Shown here one piece after another: positions 50,394 to 60,900 of a DNA stretch of 64,000 bases (its first letter is position 1; each line of letters begins with the position of its first letter). Location: positions 310,001 through 374,000 of the forward strand of contig OY969805.1 in assembly GCA_963703325.1 (NCBI GenBank). The letters are read 5' to 3'. The notes under the pieces were generated by a model. The model saw only the letters and a program-made list of their open reading frames with translations, made no database searches and had not been told where the DNA came from. Position numbers and translations under genes: made by a program. Origin of the DNA: Aquilonibacter sp963703325. Lineage in GTDB: Bacteria > Vulcanimicrobiota > Vulcanimicrobiia > Vulcanimicrobiales > Vulcanimicrobiaceae.

Positions 50394-51780
50394 CGGTACC
50401 CCCTACGGTGATCGACGAGATCTTAACCGTCGGCATGCCGACGCCGACCGGCACGTGTTGTCCGCCCTTGCCGCAGGTGTAGTGCCGCCGCGCAAAACGC
50501 GCGTCATTGCCGACCGCGACGACCTTCGTCATCGCATCCGGGCCATTGCCGACGATGGTGGCGTTGCGGACCGGCGCAGTTACTTTGCCGTTCTCGATGA
50601 GATAGCCCTCAGCCACCATGAAGACGAAATCGCCCTTGCTGATCTCGACTTGCCCGCCGGCAAATGATTTCGCATAAAGTCCGCGCTTCGTTGACGCAAT
50701 GATTTCTTCGGGCGTACTTTCACCGCTCGGCATGTACGTGTTGCACATCCGCGGTTGCGGCAAGAAACGATAGGATTGACGCCGGCCGCTGCCGGTCGGC
50801 TGCGCGCCCATCAGTCGCGCGTTGAGCGTGTCTTGCATGTAGCCGCGGAGCACGCCGCGTTCGACGAGGACTTTATGTTGGCCCGGGATACCTTCGTCGT
50901 CAACCGCGATGCTGCCGCGCTCTTCGCGCAAGTTTCCGTCGTCGTAAATGGTGACGAGTTCGCTTGCGACTCGTTCTCCGACGCGACCACTGTAGAGCGA
51001 CGTGCCGCGCCGGTTGAAGTCGCTTTCTAGGCCATGCCCAACGGCTTCGTGGAGCAGGACGCCGCCGCCGCCTGCCCCGACGACCATCTCCATTTCACCG
51101 GCGGGCGCCGGCTCGGCATCGAGATTCGTCGCCGCGATGCGCGCCGCATCGGCGGCAAGCTCTTCGGGCGAATGGGTATCGAAATAGTCGATGGCGATAC
51201 GGCCGCCGTCGGCGGCGTACCCCGAGCCGCGCTGGCCCCGCGCGCTCGCAACAACCTGAACGCCAAGCGTCACCATCGGGCGGTGGTCGTGCACGAAGCG
51301 CCCCTCGCTGGTGGCAATCCACACGTCTTGCAGTTCGTCGGCTACGTGCGCGTTGACGGCGACGATGCGCGGATCATCGGCGCGCGCGCGCCGATCGGCC
51401 CGCTCCAGTAAATCGACGTATCGTGCCGCAGGCGCGTGATCGTGACGCGATTGATCGTAAAGCGGCGCGACCTGCAGGTTTGTAAGGTCGATGGTTCCGG
51501 AAGTTTGCGCGGCACCGCTACGCGCAATCAACGAGGCGGCTTCGGCAGCCCGCATCAACGCCTCGAGTGACAGGTCATCGGAATACGCGTAGCCGGCGGA
51601 CTCGCCGACGATTACACGAATGCCGACGCCCTGAGCGATCGCGGTCGCTCCGTCATGAATCTGACCGTCTTGCAGACGAAACGCGAAGGATCGGCGACGC
51701 TCGCAAAAGACGTCGGCATAGTCGCCCCCATGCCGAAGCGCGCGGACGAGCAGGCGCGTGAGTACATCGCGGTCGAGCAT
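50380..51780 (-). CDS. tldD: TldD-family metalloprotease subunit
   Basis: A 466-aa zinc protease subunit with the HExxxH motif HEAVGH at residues 244-249, followed by GLESDFNRRGTSLYSGRVGE as in other TldD proteins. The GTIDLT and DDEGIPGQHKVLVERGVL segments are typical, as is the C-terminal GYLIENGKVTAPVRNATIVGNG. It is encoded directly upstream of pmbA (14-base overlap), and its ATG shares one base with the dacB stop (TGATG). Confidence 0.92.
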   Translation of the reverse strand: MLDRDVLTRLLVRALRHGGDYADVFCERRRSFAFRLQDGQIHDGATAIAQGVGIRVIVGESAGYAYSDDLSLEALMRAAEAASLIARSGAAQTSGTIDLTNLQVAPLYDQSRHDHAPAARYVDLLERADRRARADDPRIVAVNAHVADELQDVWIATSEGRFVHDHRPMVTLGVQVVASARGQRGSGYAADGGRIAIDYFDTHSPEELAADAARIAATNLDAEPAPAGEMEMVVGAGGGGVLLHEAVGHGLESDFNRRGTSLYSGRVGERVASELVTIYDDGNLREERGSIAVDDEGIPGQHKVLVERGVLRGYMQDTLNARLMGAQPTGSGRRQSYRFLPQPRMCNTYMPSGESTPEEIIASTKRGLYAKSFAGGQVEISKGDFVFMVAEGYLIENGKVTAPVRNATIVGNGPDAMTKVVAVGNDARFARRHYTCGKGGQHVPVGVGMPTVKISSITVGGTDDER

Positions 51781-53297
51781 CAGAACGCCGCCAGCCGGTC
51801 AACGGCGCCGACGAAGGTGCTGTCTGGATCACCGGGCGAATCGTTGATCATAAAGGCGAACGCCACGCGACCGTGGTGCATCGTGTTTACATACCCCGCG
51901 AGCGAACTTGCGTCGCTCAAGTGTCCGGTCTTAGCGCGCACGCGCCCGAGAGCCGTGGTGAAGTCGTAGTGCGTCAACGTTCCGTCGCGTCCGCCCGCCG
52001 GCAGCAAAAGATAGAGCTCCGTGCCGTGGTCGCGCAGTTCAGCATCGCTGAGAATCCGTGCGAGCGTCAACGCGCATACACGGTTGGCTTGGGCAAGGCC
52101 GCTGCCGTCAACGCTGCGTAATCCGTCGGTTGGAATCCCGCGTGAACGCAAAAAGGCGCGTTCGGCGCCCAGGCCGTTGGCATCCGTTCCCGCCTCGCCG
52201 GCATCGACCGCTAGCGTGCGCAGGAACTGCTCGGCGTAGTGGTTATCCGATACGAAGAGCATGTGACCGACGAGCTTGCGCAGCGGCGCCGAACGATGAT
52301 CCCAGAGAACGATCGTATCCAGCGGCGCCCTTGAAACCTGCGGCGGCTGCGAGACCGTGACGCCGGCCTGATGCAACATGCGTTGGATGACATCGCCCAC
52401 ATACACCGGCATGTCATGGACCGGAAGCCAGAACTTTTCCTCGGTATCGGCCGGAATGTCCCCGCCAAGGGCAAAAACGTTCGTCCCTTGCGGCAAGATG
52501 ACGACCGAGTCGAAGCTCGTGCTCGTACGCACCGCGCCCGTCACGCGCACGTCGCGGCTCGCGGGGACGATCGCAACACGCGCCGGCTGGCCGGGACTGC
52601 CGCCGTACACGCGGAATTCGGCGGTATCGTCGTCGAGTGAAACCGCACTCGTCGGCACTTGGAAATCCTCGTTGGCGTCGCTCGGATCCCAATACGGATT
52701 GATCTCGGGGCCGCTCATCACGCCGGCGTCGATCGCAACCGCGCCGTCGATGCGACGCAAGCCGGCGCGCGTCAATAGCTTGACACCGCCGCGCAAATCG
52801 TCACTGCGTAGCGATGGATCACCCGAGCCGACGAACCAGAGATTACCGTCGAGCCTTCCATCATCCGGCGCGCGGGTCGCAGCCATCAGCGTATGAAAGC
52901 GGTAATCCGGACCGAGTACATTGAGCGCCGCGTCGGCGACGATCAGCTTTTGGACCGAAGCAGGCGTCACCGGGCTGCGTTCACGATCGGCATAAATGAT
53001 GCGCCCCGTGGCATCGATCACTACCAAGCTATACCGCGTCGAGAGCGCCGGAGCAAAGGCATCGTTGAGCGCGCGGTGCAGTTTCGCAATCTGTGCCGGC
53101 GTCCACGGCGGCGGCGACGGCGTGGTGCGAACGATCGCTCGTTGCATCGAGGGCGCGACCGGCGGCTGCCCGGCGAAACCGCGCACGATCGACCAAATCG
53201 CAAGCGCGATCGCTCCGAACAGGACGATGAATGCGAGGCTACGCTTAGCGGCGCGTGAGCGCTTCGATCTTCTCTTGTAACGTACGCTGTTCTTCAC
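51780..53297 (-). CDS. dacB: D-Ala-D-Ala carboxypeptidase/endopeptidase of the S13 (DacB/PBP4) family
   Basis: A 505-aa exported penicillin-binding protein. A basic N-terminus is followed by one hydrophobic helix (residues 20-38), acting as signal anchor. Active-site motifs are SVQK (S114-K117), SDNHYAE (SxN) and the late KTGHLSD. The long insertion between SxxK and SxN, rich in beta-strands, is characteristic of PBP4. It trims peptidoglycan peptides. The start overlaps the M1 peptidase gene by 53 bases; no shorter start keeps the helix. Confidence 0.92.
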   Translation of the reverse strand: MKNSVRYKRRSKRSRAAKRSLAFIVLFGAIALAIWSIVRGFAGQPPVAPSMQRAIVRTTPSPPPWTPAQIAKLHRALNDAFAPALSTRYSLVVIDATGRIIYADRERSPVTPASVQKLIVADAALNVLGPDYRFHTLMAATRAPDDGRLDGNLWFVGSGDPSLRSDDLRGGVKLLTRAGLRRIDGAVAIDAGVMSGPEINPYWDPSDANEDFQVPTSAVSLDDDTAEFRVYGGSPGQPARVAIVPASRDVRVTGAVRTSTSFDSVVILPQGTNVFALGGDIPADTEEKFWLPVHDMPVYVGDVIQRMLHQAGVTVSQPPQVSRAPLDTIVLWDHRSAPLRKLVGHMLFVSDNHYAEQFLRTLAVDAGEAGTDANGLGAERAFLRSRGIPTDGLRSVDGSGLAQANRVCALTLARILSDAELRDHGTELYLLLPAGGRDGTLTHYDFTTALGRVRAKTGHLSDASSLAGYVNTMHHGRVAFAFMINDSPGDPDSTFVGAVDRLAAF

Positions 53298-55806
53298 GAA
53301 GAGTATCGAGATCCGAGCGCATCGCGCTCACTTGCGAAGGAACCTTTTGAGCTTCACGGATACGCATCGCCGCTTCGACCGCATCGCGCCGCACGCGTCC
53401 GTCAAAGCCGCTGGTCGTGAGCCGATCGAGAGCCGGCAACGTGCGCGTATCTTCGAGCGATTCGGCCGCGCCGATCGCGGCGACCTGCACCAAGAACATC
53501 GGGTCGTCGAGCAGTTGCACGATCGCATCCATGATGCGCGCGCGTTCCTGGTAGACCAGCGCACCAAGGCGCGCGAGTGCGCCGGCGGTTGCGCGGCGCA
53601 AACCCTCGTCGCGCCCCAAGCGAACCGCCTCGAGCAGCACATCGACTGCGCGGCCATCGGCCAACTCGGCGAGCCCGCGCGCGGCGCCCGCTTCAACGAC
53701 GCCGTTCCACGTCCGCTGACCGATCGCTGTGACGAGTGCATCGAATGCGCGCGCGTCGCGAGTCTTGCCGAGAGACTCGAGTGCCGCCGCTTGCACGAAA
53801 TACGAGGCATCCTCACCCGCTACGCCGAGCAGCGCGCTCGCAACGTCCGCATCGCGGAAGTTCCCAAGCGCCGCGGCGGCCGGCCGGCGAACCTTCGGAT
53901 GCGGATGGCGTAACGCCGCAAGCAGGATATCGCGCGCCCAAGGTGCACGCGTCGCACCCAGCGCCACGGCCGCTTCGTCGAGCACTCCCCAAAACGGATC
54001 GCGCTCGAATGCGGCGCGCAATGCGTCGCGCGCCGTTTGCGATCCGTCCTTCGCGAGTTCGCGCGCGGCACGAATGCGCGCAACCGGATCGGGATCGCCC
54101 TGCAGCGTTGCCGTAGCAAAGGTTGCGCCGAGCTTGTACGTGATATTCGCGAGCAGCCACGCGCCGGGGTCGAAGCGCACGAGCTTGGGTTCGAAGTCGA
54201 GCGGAACGGTGACAGTCTCATGCGCGCGTTCGACCGACACCCGAATGCGCCGCTCGCCGCTCAGAACGCCCGGACCCGCATTGGCAAAGGGCGTCCCCGG
54301 TACAGCCGCAACGAATCCAAGGTCGACGCCGAAGCGATAGGCCGAGTTCTCATCGTCGACGGTTTGCTTTTGGTCGATTGTCACCGTCGCGACCTTGCGT
54401 TGCGCATCCCACGCTACACTCACCTCGAGCTCGGGATGGCCGCCGCGATAGATCCACTGATCGAAGAAGCCGCGCATGTTGCGCCCCGTCGATTCTTCGA
54501 TCCCGCGAATAAGATCGATAGTCTCCACGTTGCGTTCGGCATTTTGCTCGACGTAGTGGGCAATCGAGCGCCAGAAGCGCTTGTCGTCGAGTTCGCCGCG
54601 CAGCATGTGCAGCACGGCTCCCGCCTTGTCATAGAGATGCCGGTCGAACATCTCGACCGGATCGGTGAAGCGATTGCAAACGATGGGGCGGCGATACCGA
54701 GCTGCGTCCTCCTCAAGGTAGCGAGCGATGCAGCTGAAGACGTCGTAGAGGTATTCGTCGTAACCAAGATCGGCTTCGCGCCACACACATTCGAAATAGG
54801 TCGCAAAGCCTTCGTTGAGCCAGGCCTGCGACCAATCTCGGCACGTCAGCAGATCGCCGAACCACTGGTGCGCAAGCTCGTGCGCGACGAGCGGATCGCT
54901 CGAAAAATCAAGATGAGCGCGCTCGTCGTGCAGCGTGCGGTCGGTTTGGGTCGTGGCGGTCGTGTTTTCCATCCCGCCAAAAATAAAATCGGTCACGGCG
55001 ATTTGCGAATAGCGGGCGTAGGGGTACGGCGTACCGATCTTCTCTTCGAAGGCTGCGATCATGCGCGGCGTATTCCCGAACGCGCGATCACCGTCGCCCT
55101 CGCAGCCGCGAAGTACGTAGTAGAACACCGGAACCTTCCGCGCGCCCGCGTCTGCCTGACGCGTTTCGACGAACGGGCCGACCACGAAGGTCATCAAGTA
55201 GGTGCTGTGCGGAATGTCCTGGCGGTAGGTAAAGATCGTTCGATCGCCCTCGTCGCGTCGCTCGATCAAGGCGCCGTTTGCAAGTGCGAATTGACCCTTC
55301 GGTACGACGACGGTCGTTTGTGACGTCTGCTTCTCGTGCGGGTAGTCGAGTGACGGAAACCAGTACCGCGCGTTCTCGTCCTGACTTTGCGTCCAGGCGT
55401 GCGGCAACGTATCCGGATACTCGGCACTCGGCTCGACGAAGAACAAGCCGTGGCGCGGCTTGGTGGCTCGATAGGCGATGCGAAACGACGCGCGTTCGTT
55501 CGGCTGCAGTGGCGGATCGAAGATGATCTCGAGCTTGTCGCCGCGCACCGCGAAAGCGAGCGGTTTCCCGTCGCGCTGCACGGATTCGATCGCGAGATCG
55601 ACTGCGTCGAGTTCGAGGCGTTCCAACGGTTCGTCAAACGGCCGAACGGTGGTCGTACAGACGCCGTCGAGCGTGCGACGCTCGAGATCGGGCACGAGAT
55701 ACAACTCGATGTGCTCGACGTCGACCGCCTTGTCCGGACCATATTGCAAGCGGGCCCCAGGGAGCGCAAAGCTACGGTGCGTCCCGGAATCGTCGCGAAA
55801 ACTCAT
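53245..55806 (-). CDS. M1-family aminopeptidase with C-terminal HEAT repeats
   Basis: An 853-aa zinc aminopeptidase. The N-terminal beta-saddle runs to about residue 210. The catalytic domain has GGMEN (277-281), HELAH (309-313) with the distal glutamate E332 (NEGFA), and the tyrosine after the cleft. From about residue 595 the protein has HEAT-like helical repeats (AAFERDPFWGVLDEAAVALG, AAAALGNFRDADVASALLGV, VEAGAARGLAELAD), then a short coiled coil at the end. It lacks a signal peptide, so it acts in the cytoplasm. It overlaps the SDR gene by ATGA. Confidence 0.92.
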   Translation of the reverse strand: MSFRDDSGTHRSFALPGARLQYGPDKAVDVEHIELYLVPDLERRTLDGVCTTTVRPFDEPLERLELDAVDLAIESVQRDGKPLAFAVRGDKLEIIFDPPLQPNERASFRIAYRATKPRHGLFFVEPSAEYPDTLPHAWTQSQDENARYWFPSLDYPHEKQTSQTTVVVPKGQFALANGALIERRDEGDRTIFTYRQDIPHSTYLMTFVVGPFVETRQADAGARKVPVFYYVLRGCEGDGDRAFGNTPRMIAAFEEKIGTPYPYARYSQIAVTDFIFGGMENTTATTQTDRTLHDERAHLDFSSDPLVAHELAHQWFGDLLTCRDWSQAWLNEGFATYFECVWREADLGYDEYLYDVFSCIARYLEEDAARYRRPIVCNRFTDPVEMFDRHLYDKAGAVLHMLRGELDDKRFWRSIAHYVEQNAERNVETIDLIRGIEESTGRNMRGFFDQWIYRGGHPELEVSVAWDAQRKVATVTIDQKQTVDDENSAYRFGVDLGFVAAVPGTPFANAGPGVLSGERRIRVSVERAHETVTVPLDFEPKLVRFDPGAWLLANITYKLGATFATATLQGDPDPVARIRAARELAKDGSQTARDALRAAFERDPFWGVLDEAAVALGATRAPWARDILLAALRHPHPKVRRPAAAALGNFRDADVASALLGVAGEDASYFVQAAALESLGKTRDARAFDALVTAIGQRTWNGVVEAGAARGLAELADGRAVDVLLEAVRLGRDEGLRRATAGALARLGALVYQERARIMDAIVQLLDDPMFLVQVAAIGAAESLEDTRTLPALDRLTTSGFDGRVRRDAVEAAMRIREAQKVPSQVSAMRSDLDTLREEQRTLQEKIEALTRR

Positions 55807-56570
55807 GAGTGAGTCGCGTTTCGCCCGTCGGCCTGCGTCAACCCCCCGGTTACACCGATTACCGCGCCTGTAATAAAATCGCGTTCGGGCGCGATTAAGA
55901 ACCGCACGACGTCGGCAACGTCTTCAAAACTACCCGGGCGCCCGCGCGGTATCGAACTCTCCTGCGAGAGCGCGTCCTCCCGGGTCTGGCGCTTGTCACG
56001 AATGTCGCCCGGCTCAATGACGTTGACCGTCACGCCGAACTGCGCTTCTTCGACTGCGAGCGTGCGCGCAAAGGCAACCAATGCGCTCTTCGAGGCCTGA
56101 TACAGACTGAATCCTCGATACGGGCGCGTCTCCGCCGAGCCGTTTCCGCCAAAGACGACGATTCGGCCGAAGCGCGACTCGCGCATCGCCGGCAGCACCG
56201 CCTGCGCGGCCAGCACGGCGCTGCGCGTGTTCGCATCGAAGATGCGCGCGTAGTCATCGAGCGTCAGGTTTACGAAGCGTTTCACCGTGATTGCACCGAC
56301 ACCGTGGACCAGCGTATCGAACGGTCCGTGCGTTTCCACTAGGCGGCGCAGCGCGTCGGCCGTCGCCGCTGCATCGCCGCCGAAATCGACCTTCGTTGCG
56401 CTCGCGTCCGCGCCGGCATCTTCGATCGCTCGACACGTCGCCGCAGGGTCGCTCGCGCGATAGGTGATCGCGACGTGAGCAAACCCCTCGGCGGCCAATG
56501 CCGCCGCGATGCCGGAAGAGAGACCGCTGCCGCCGCCGGTGACGAGTGCCCGGCGGGTACGCAGCGTCAA
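55803..56570 (-). CDS. Short-chain dehydrogenase/reductase
   Basis: A 255-aa classical SDR. NAD(P)-binding GGGSGLSSGIA at residues 12-22 and the active-site Y-x-x-x-K in YQASKS, preceded by the catalytic-serine strand VVFGGNGSAE; the SDR motif NVIEPGDI follows. The NAG motif of SDRs is replaced by HGVGA. It resembles 3-oxoacyl-ACP reductases, but no fatty-acid gene is near. It is coupled by 4-base overlaps to both the M1 peptidase and the DsbA-like gene. Confidence 0.85.
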   Translation of the reverse strand: MTLRTRRALVTGGGSGLSSGIAAALAAEGFAHVAITYRASDPAATCRAIEDAGADASATKVDFGGDAAATADALRRLVETHGPFDTLVHGVGAITVKRFVNLTLDDYARIFDANTRSAVLAAQAVLPAMRESRFGRIVVFGGNGSAETRPYRGFSLYQASKSALVAFARTLAVEEAQFGVTVNVIEPGDIRDKRQTREDALSQESSIPRGRPGSFEDVADVVRFLIAPERDFITGAVIGVTGGLTQADGRNATHS

Positions 56571-57184
56571 TGCAACGCTCGCATCTGCTCGAGTATGCGC
56601 GTGAAACTCGCGGCATCGACCGCTCCGGGTATGAGAAATTCATCCTCGAATAGGAAGGTCGGTACGCCGGTAATGCCGCGCTCGTACGCTCCGTTGAGCT
56701 CGCGCCGCACTTCGTCGACGCCGTCGTCGCTTTCTAGATAGGTTGCAAGTTTGCTGCGATCGAGGCCGGCATGCGCACCTTCGTCGGCAAGGACCGCGCG
56801 ATTGCTTATGTCGAGGCCGTCGGTAAAGTACGCACGAAAAAGCCGCAGCTCGAGGACGCGGTCGCGATTGCTCTGGCGCGCATACGCGATTGCGCGATGC
56901 GCGTCGAAAGTATTCCCACGGATCGCGCGATCCCAGTTGAAGGTCAATCCCTCGCGCGCGCCTTCGCTGGTTATACGCTCGAGCGTCGCATCGACGTCCC
57001 CGCCGAACTTCGCTGCGTAAACCTCGCGGACCGGTACACCGGGAATCGGCGCATCCGGATCGAGTTGAAACGGACGCAGCCGAATCGTTACCTTCCCGTC
57101 GAAGCCCGCAAGCGCACGATCGAAACGGGTAACTCCGATGTAGCACCACGGGCAGACGACGTCGCTCCAGATGTCAATGCGCAC
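56567..57184 (-). CDS. DsbA/FrnE-family thioredoxin-like oxidoreductase
   Basis: A 205-aa cytoplasmic member of the FrnE/2-hydroxychromene isomerase-like DsbA group. The active site is CPWC (C11-C14) in DVVCPWCYIG, followed by the helical insertion and the cis-Pro loop GVPTFLFED. There is no signal peptide. It is the first gene of the run dsbA-like, SDR, M1 peptidase, dacB, tldD, pmbA, malic enzyme. A role in thiol redox or isomerisation is inferred. Confidence 0.88.
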   Translation of the reverse strand: MRIDIWSDVVCPWCYIGVTRFDRALAGFDGKVTIRLRPFQLDPDAPIPGVPVREVYAAKFGGDVDATLERITSEGAREGLTFNWDRAIRGNTFDAHRAIAYARQSNRDRVLELRLFRAYFTDGLDISNRAVLADEGAHAGLDRSKLATYLESDDGVDEVRRELNGAYERGITGVPTFLFEDEFLIPGAVDAASFTRILEQMRALH

Positions 57185-57201
57185 CCGTGGTGCTTCACCT
57201 T

Positions 57202-57966
57202 TTACACGCGGAAATCCCAGCCCGTCGAGAACGAGGCACCGTTGAGCGTGACGCCGCTAATGCGCACGGTGTGCGGCCCCGGCACGAGCGGACGGCGCGG
57301 GTTGAATTCGAAGCCGTCGCGGTTGACGGTCGCGAGCCCGGTGATATCGTTGCCGTCGAGCGTGATGCGAACGGTACCGATGCGCACGGGTTGCGCGAAG
57401 TCAGCCGAGATTCCGGTTCCCGGACCGACCATGCCGGTCGGGCGTCGATTGGTCACGTAGGCTGCCGGCGCCAGTGGCGGCGGCGGTCCCCCCTTGTTGT
57501 ACCCGGGATTGCCGCCGGAATTGCCGCCGTGATAGCCGGAATCGCTGATCATTACTGTCGACGTGTTGTTGTTCCAATCGACCGATGCGCCAAGTGCCTG
57601 CGCAACGAAACGCAGGGGCACCAGCGTGCGCGATCCTTCTACAAAGGGCGGTGAGTCGAGGGTCTGTGGCTGTCCGTCGACCGTAGCTTGAGTCGAACCG
57701 ATCCGCAATGAGACGGTCCGGCCGCGGCCAGTCGCATTGATCGTGCCGTTTTGATAGACGACGCTTGCGCCGAGCTGCTCGAAGACGCCGCGCAGCGGCA
57801 CGAATACTCGTCCCGCCTGCTCGACCGGCGGTTGATCGAAGCTCATCGTGTTGCCGTTGACGATTACCGTGACGCCGGCGTTTTGTTGTGCGAGCGCCGC
57901 TATCGGCCCGCTCGCTGCGAATATCGTGCATGCTGCGCATGCCGCGAGAATGAGTGAATTACGCAT
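57202..57966 (-). CDS. Exported protein with copper amine oxidase N-terminal-like (stalk) domain
   Basis: A 254-aa exported protein with a signal peptide ending at about A28. Residues 30-145 hold two units of the stalk/Cu_amine_oxidN1 domain (VTVIVNGNTMSFDQPP, GRVFVPLRGVFEQLGASVVY, SRTLVPLRFVAQALGASVDW). A glycine/proline-rich linker follows, then a C-terminal beta domain (residues 160-254) with an immunoglobulin-like look. These domains are surface modules, not enzymes, despite the name. Its start codon is buried in a 12-bp perfect stem shared with the RND gene end. Confidence 0.8.
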   Translation of the reverse strand: MRNSLILAACAACTIFAASGPIAALAQQNAGVTVIVNGNTMSFDQPPVEQAGRVFVPLRGVFEQLGASVVYQNGTINATGRGRTVSLRIGSTQATVDGQPQTLDSPPFVEGSRTLVPLRFVAQALGASVDWNNNTSTVMISDSGYHGGNSGGNPGYNKGGPPPPLAPAAYVTNRRPTGMVGPGTGISADFAQPVRIGTVRITLDGNDITGLATVNRDGFEFNPRRPLVPGPHTVRISGVTLNGASFSTGWDFRV

Positions 57967-57991
57967 GGCTGGTCTTTACCCAGCCATGCGT
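57961..57991 (-). promoter_or_regulatory. Perfect 12-bp hairpin enclosing the start codon of the stalk-domain gene
   Basis: Arms ACGCATGGCTGG and CCAGCCATGCGT with a 7-base loop; the second ATG is the gene's start, and the first ATG opens a three-codon frame ending TAA in the loop. It begins six bases after the RND stop codon. There is no T-tract, so it is not a standard terminator. It should block ribosome access to the start codon unless opened. Confidence 0.65.
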
Positions 57992-57997
57992 AGGTTA

Positions 57998-60900
57998 TTA
58001 CACCGTCGCGGGCGCGGTTTGCTCCGCGTGCACTGCCCGGCGGTCGGCCCGTCGTTCGAAGTAGCCCATCCACGTGTTATAGATCATCGGCACGAGGAAA
58101 AGCGTGAGGATCAGCGAGCTGAGCAATCCGCCGATGATGACGGTACCAATCGCTTGCCTCCATTCGCCGCCCTCGGCAAATCCGAGAGCAAGCGGGAGCA
58201 TGCCGAAGATCATTGCCGCAGTCGTCATGATGATCGGCCGGAAACGTGTCGATGCCGACTGCAGTACCGCGTCTTTCACGCGCATCCCGCGCTTGCAGAG
58301 CGTGTTCGAGTAATCGACCAACAAAATGCCGTTCTTGGCGACGAGACCGAAGAGCATGATGATCCCGAGCATCGAGATGATGTTGAGCGATTGTCCCTGC
58401 TCCGGTTCCAGACGCCCCATCAGCGCAAGGAAGATCAGCGCGCCGATGATCGCCATCGGAACCGAGAACATGACGATCAGCGGTTCGAGGAACGATCCGT
58501 ACAGGATAACCATCAGCATGTACACGAGCATGAACGAGAGGATCAGTGCAATGCCCATGTTGGCAAAGGTCTCTTGCATGAACTGCGTGTCGCCTTGCGC
58601 GGTCAAACCGACGCCCTGCGGCAGGAAGCCGGGCTGCTTGAGCTTTGCTTCGAGCGGCCCTTCAACCGCGCCGAGCGAGGCGCCCGGAAGCGTGTTTCCG
58701 TAGACATTGACGACGCGCTGACGGTTGAGACGTTCGATCTTGGTTGGTGCCGTTGTCCACGTGAAAGTAGCAACCGAGGATATCGGCACGAGCGAACCAT
58801 CGTTCGCGCGCACCCGCACGTTGGCGAGCTGGTCCTCGTCGTTACGCCACGCGTTGGGGAATTGCACGCGCACGTCGACCAAACCGGTGGAGGTACGGAC
58901 TCTCGTGGCAACCGCGCCGTCGACGGCAATACGCGCGACGGTCGCGACGTCGGATGGATTGATACCGAGCATCGCGCACTTGCCGGGATCGACGTCGACG
59001 TTGAGCCGCGGGGCGCCGTTCTCCGCGCTCGTCTGTACGTTGACAGAACCGGGCGTCGAACGTAGGACGGAGGCTACCTTTTCCGCCGCACCGGTGATCT
59101 CGTCTTCGGGGCCTGAGAGTGAATAGAAGATCTGCGCGCCCGAGCCGTTACCGCTATCACCCGCAACCTGAAGTTCGCCGCCCGGCACGAGATAGGCGAG
59201 ATTGCGAATTTTCACGATCGCCTTGTTGGTATCGCCGCGGCGGTTTTCTTGCATGTCCGCACCGAGTTGCGCGTAGTTTCCGCCCGTCGACGAACCCCAG
59301 CCCGAAGGTTTGCGCCCGACGGTCGAGCTGACATCCTTGACGCCGTCGATTTTCAGGATTGCATCTTCTAACTGCGTGACGTAGCGATCGGTCATCGCAA
59401 TCGGCGTACCCGACGGGTAGGTGACCGTCATATTGATGTGACCGGTCTGCGTCTCCGGCACGAAGTCGAAGCTGACGCCGCCCAGCGCCACCATGAGGCC
59501 GGCGAGCGCGATCGGCATCAGGAACGTGAGGACCGTCAGTGGACGGTACGTGCCAAGCGCGGCGAAGCCGCGAGCCGGTCCGGCACTGCGGCCGCGCATG
59601 AACCATGCGACGAGGTAGACGACGACGAGGCCGACCAGCCATACCGCGTCGATTCCGAGCGCGTTCATGCCGCCGCCGACCAGCGCCAGCGCATTTACGA
59701 GCAAGAGCGAGCAGGTGAAGATCACGAACGTTCCGTGTTCGAGGGCGAACGGAAGCCACTTTGCACGATATCTCTCGAGCACCGCGTCGTAGCGGTGAAC
59801 GAAGAGATTGAGAATCAACACCGCGACAATGAGGATCCCAACCACCTTGAGCAGGACGACTTGCAGAAGCATCCCGACGAGGAATGACACCGCTGCAGCG
59901 ACGAGCAAGCTGATGTTGAGGAAAAAGCTGTCCAGCGCAAGCAGCCACTTCGGCGTCGCCTCCGAACGGCTCAAGACGCTCCATTTCGCTGCAAGTAGCG
60001 GCGTGAGCGTGAACGAAACGAACAGTGAGAAGAGCGTGGCGATGACGATAACCGCGCCGAACTCCTTGAGGTACGCGCCGACGATGCCGGGCAGGAACGC
60101 GACCGGCAAAAAGACGACGACGTCGACCATCGTGATCGCGATCGCCGCGTTACCGATCTCGGTACGTCCGTTGATCGCGGCGTTCATCGGCTCTTCGCCA
60201 AGGTCTCGATGTCGCGTAATATTTTCCAGGACGACGATCGAATCGTCGACTAAAATACCGATGATGAGAGAGAGCCCCATCATCGACATCGTGTCGATGT
60301 GAAAATTGAACGCGCGCATCAAGATGAAGGTCGAAAGAATCGAGGCCGGGATCGCCACCATCACGACGATCGCGTTTCGCCATGCGTGCAAGAAGAGCAA
60401 CATGACGATCGCGGTAAGGACGATGCCCTCCACCAGCGACTGCCCGACGCCGGCCAGCGCCTTGGCCGTGTAGTCGGCCGGCGCGTCGATCTCTGTAAAC
60501 TTTAGCTGCGGAAACTGCGTCTCGATATCTTTGAGGCGTTGGCGAACGAGCGCCGTCGACTTCAGCTCGTCGGCGTTGATATCCCGATCGATCTCGACGT
60601 AGACTCGCGGCAGGCCGTTGTAATGCGAGCGCGTGCGCATCTCGACATGACCGTCGTCGACCTGAGCAACGTCGCCGATCTTCAGTGACTTGACCGGGTA
60701 TTGCAAAACGCTGACCGGCGATAGCGGAATTGCCGCGAGATCGCTTGCGTGATCGATGTACGCGTGGATCGCAACCGTGGCCTCGCGGGTCGGCTGCGTC
60801 ATGATGCCGCCCGGCACGTTGTTGTTGTTGTATTGTACGGCGTTGAAGATATCTTGGAGCGTTGCGCCAGTCCCGGCAAGCGCGACCGGATCCGGATACA

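Noticed and set aside
54037..55323. A 428-aa plus-strand open frame
   Set aside because: Antisense to the M1 aminopeptidase, whose zinc motif and repeats are clear; no motif in the antisense product.
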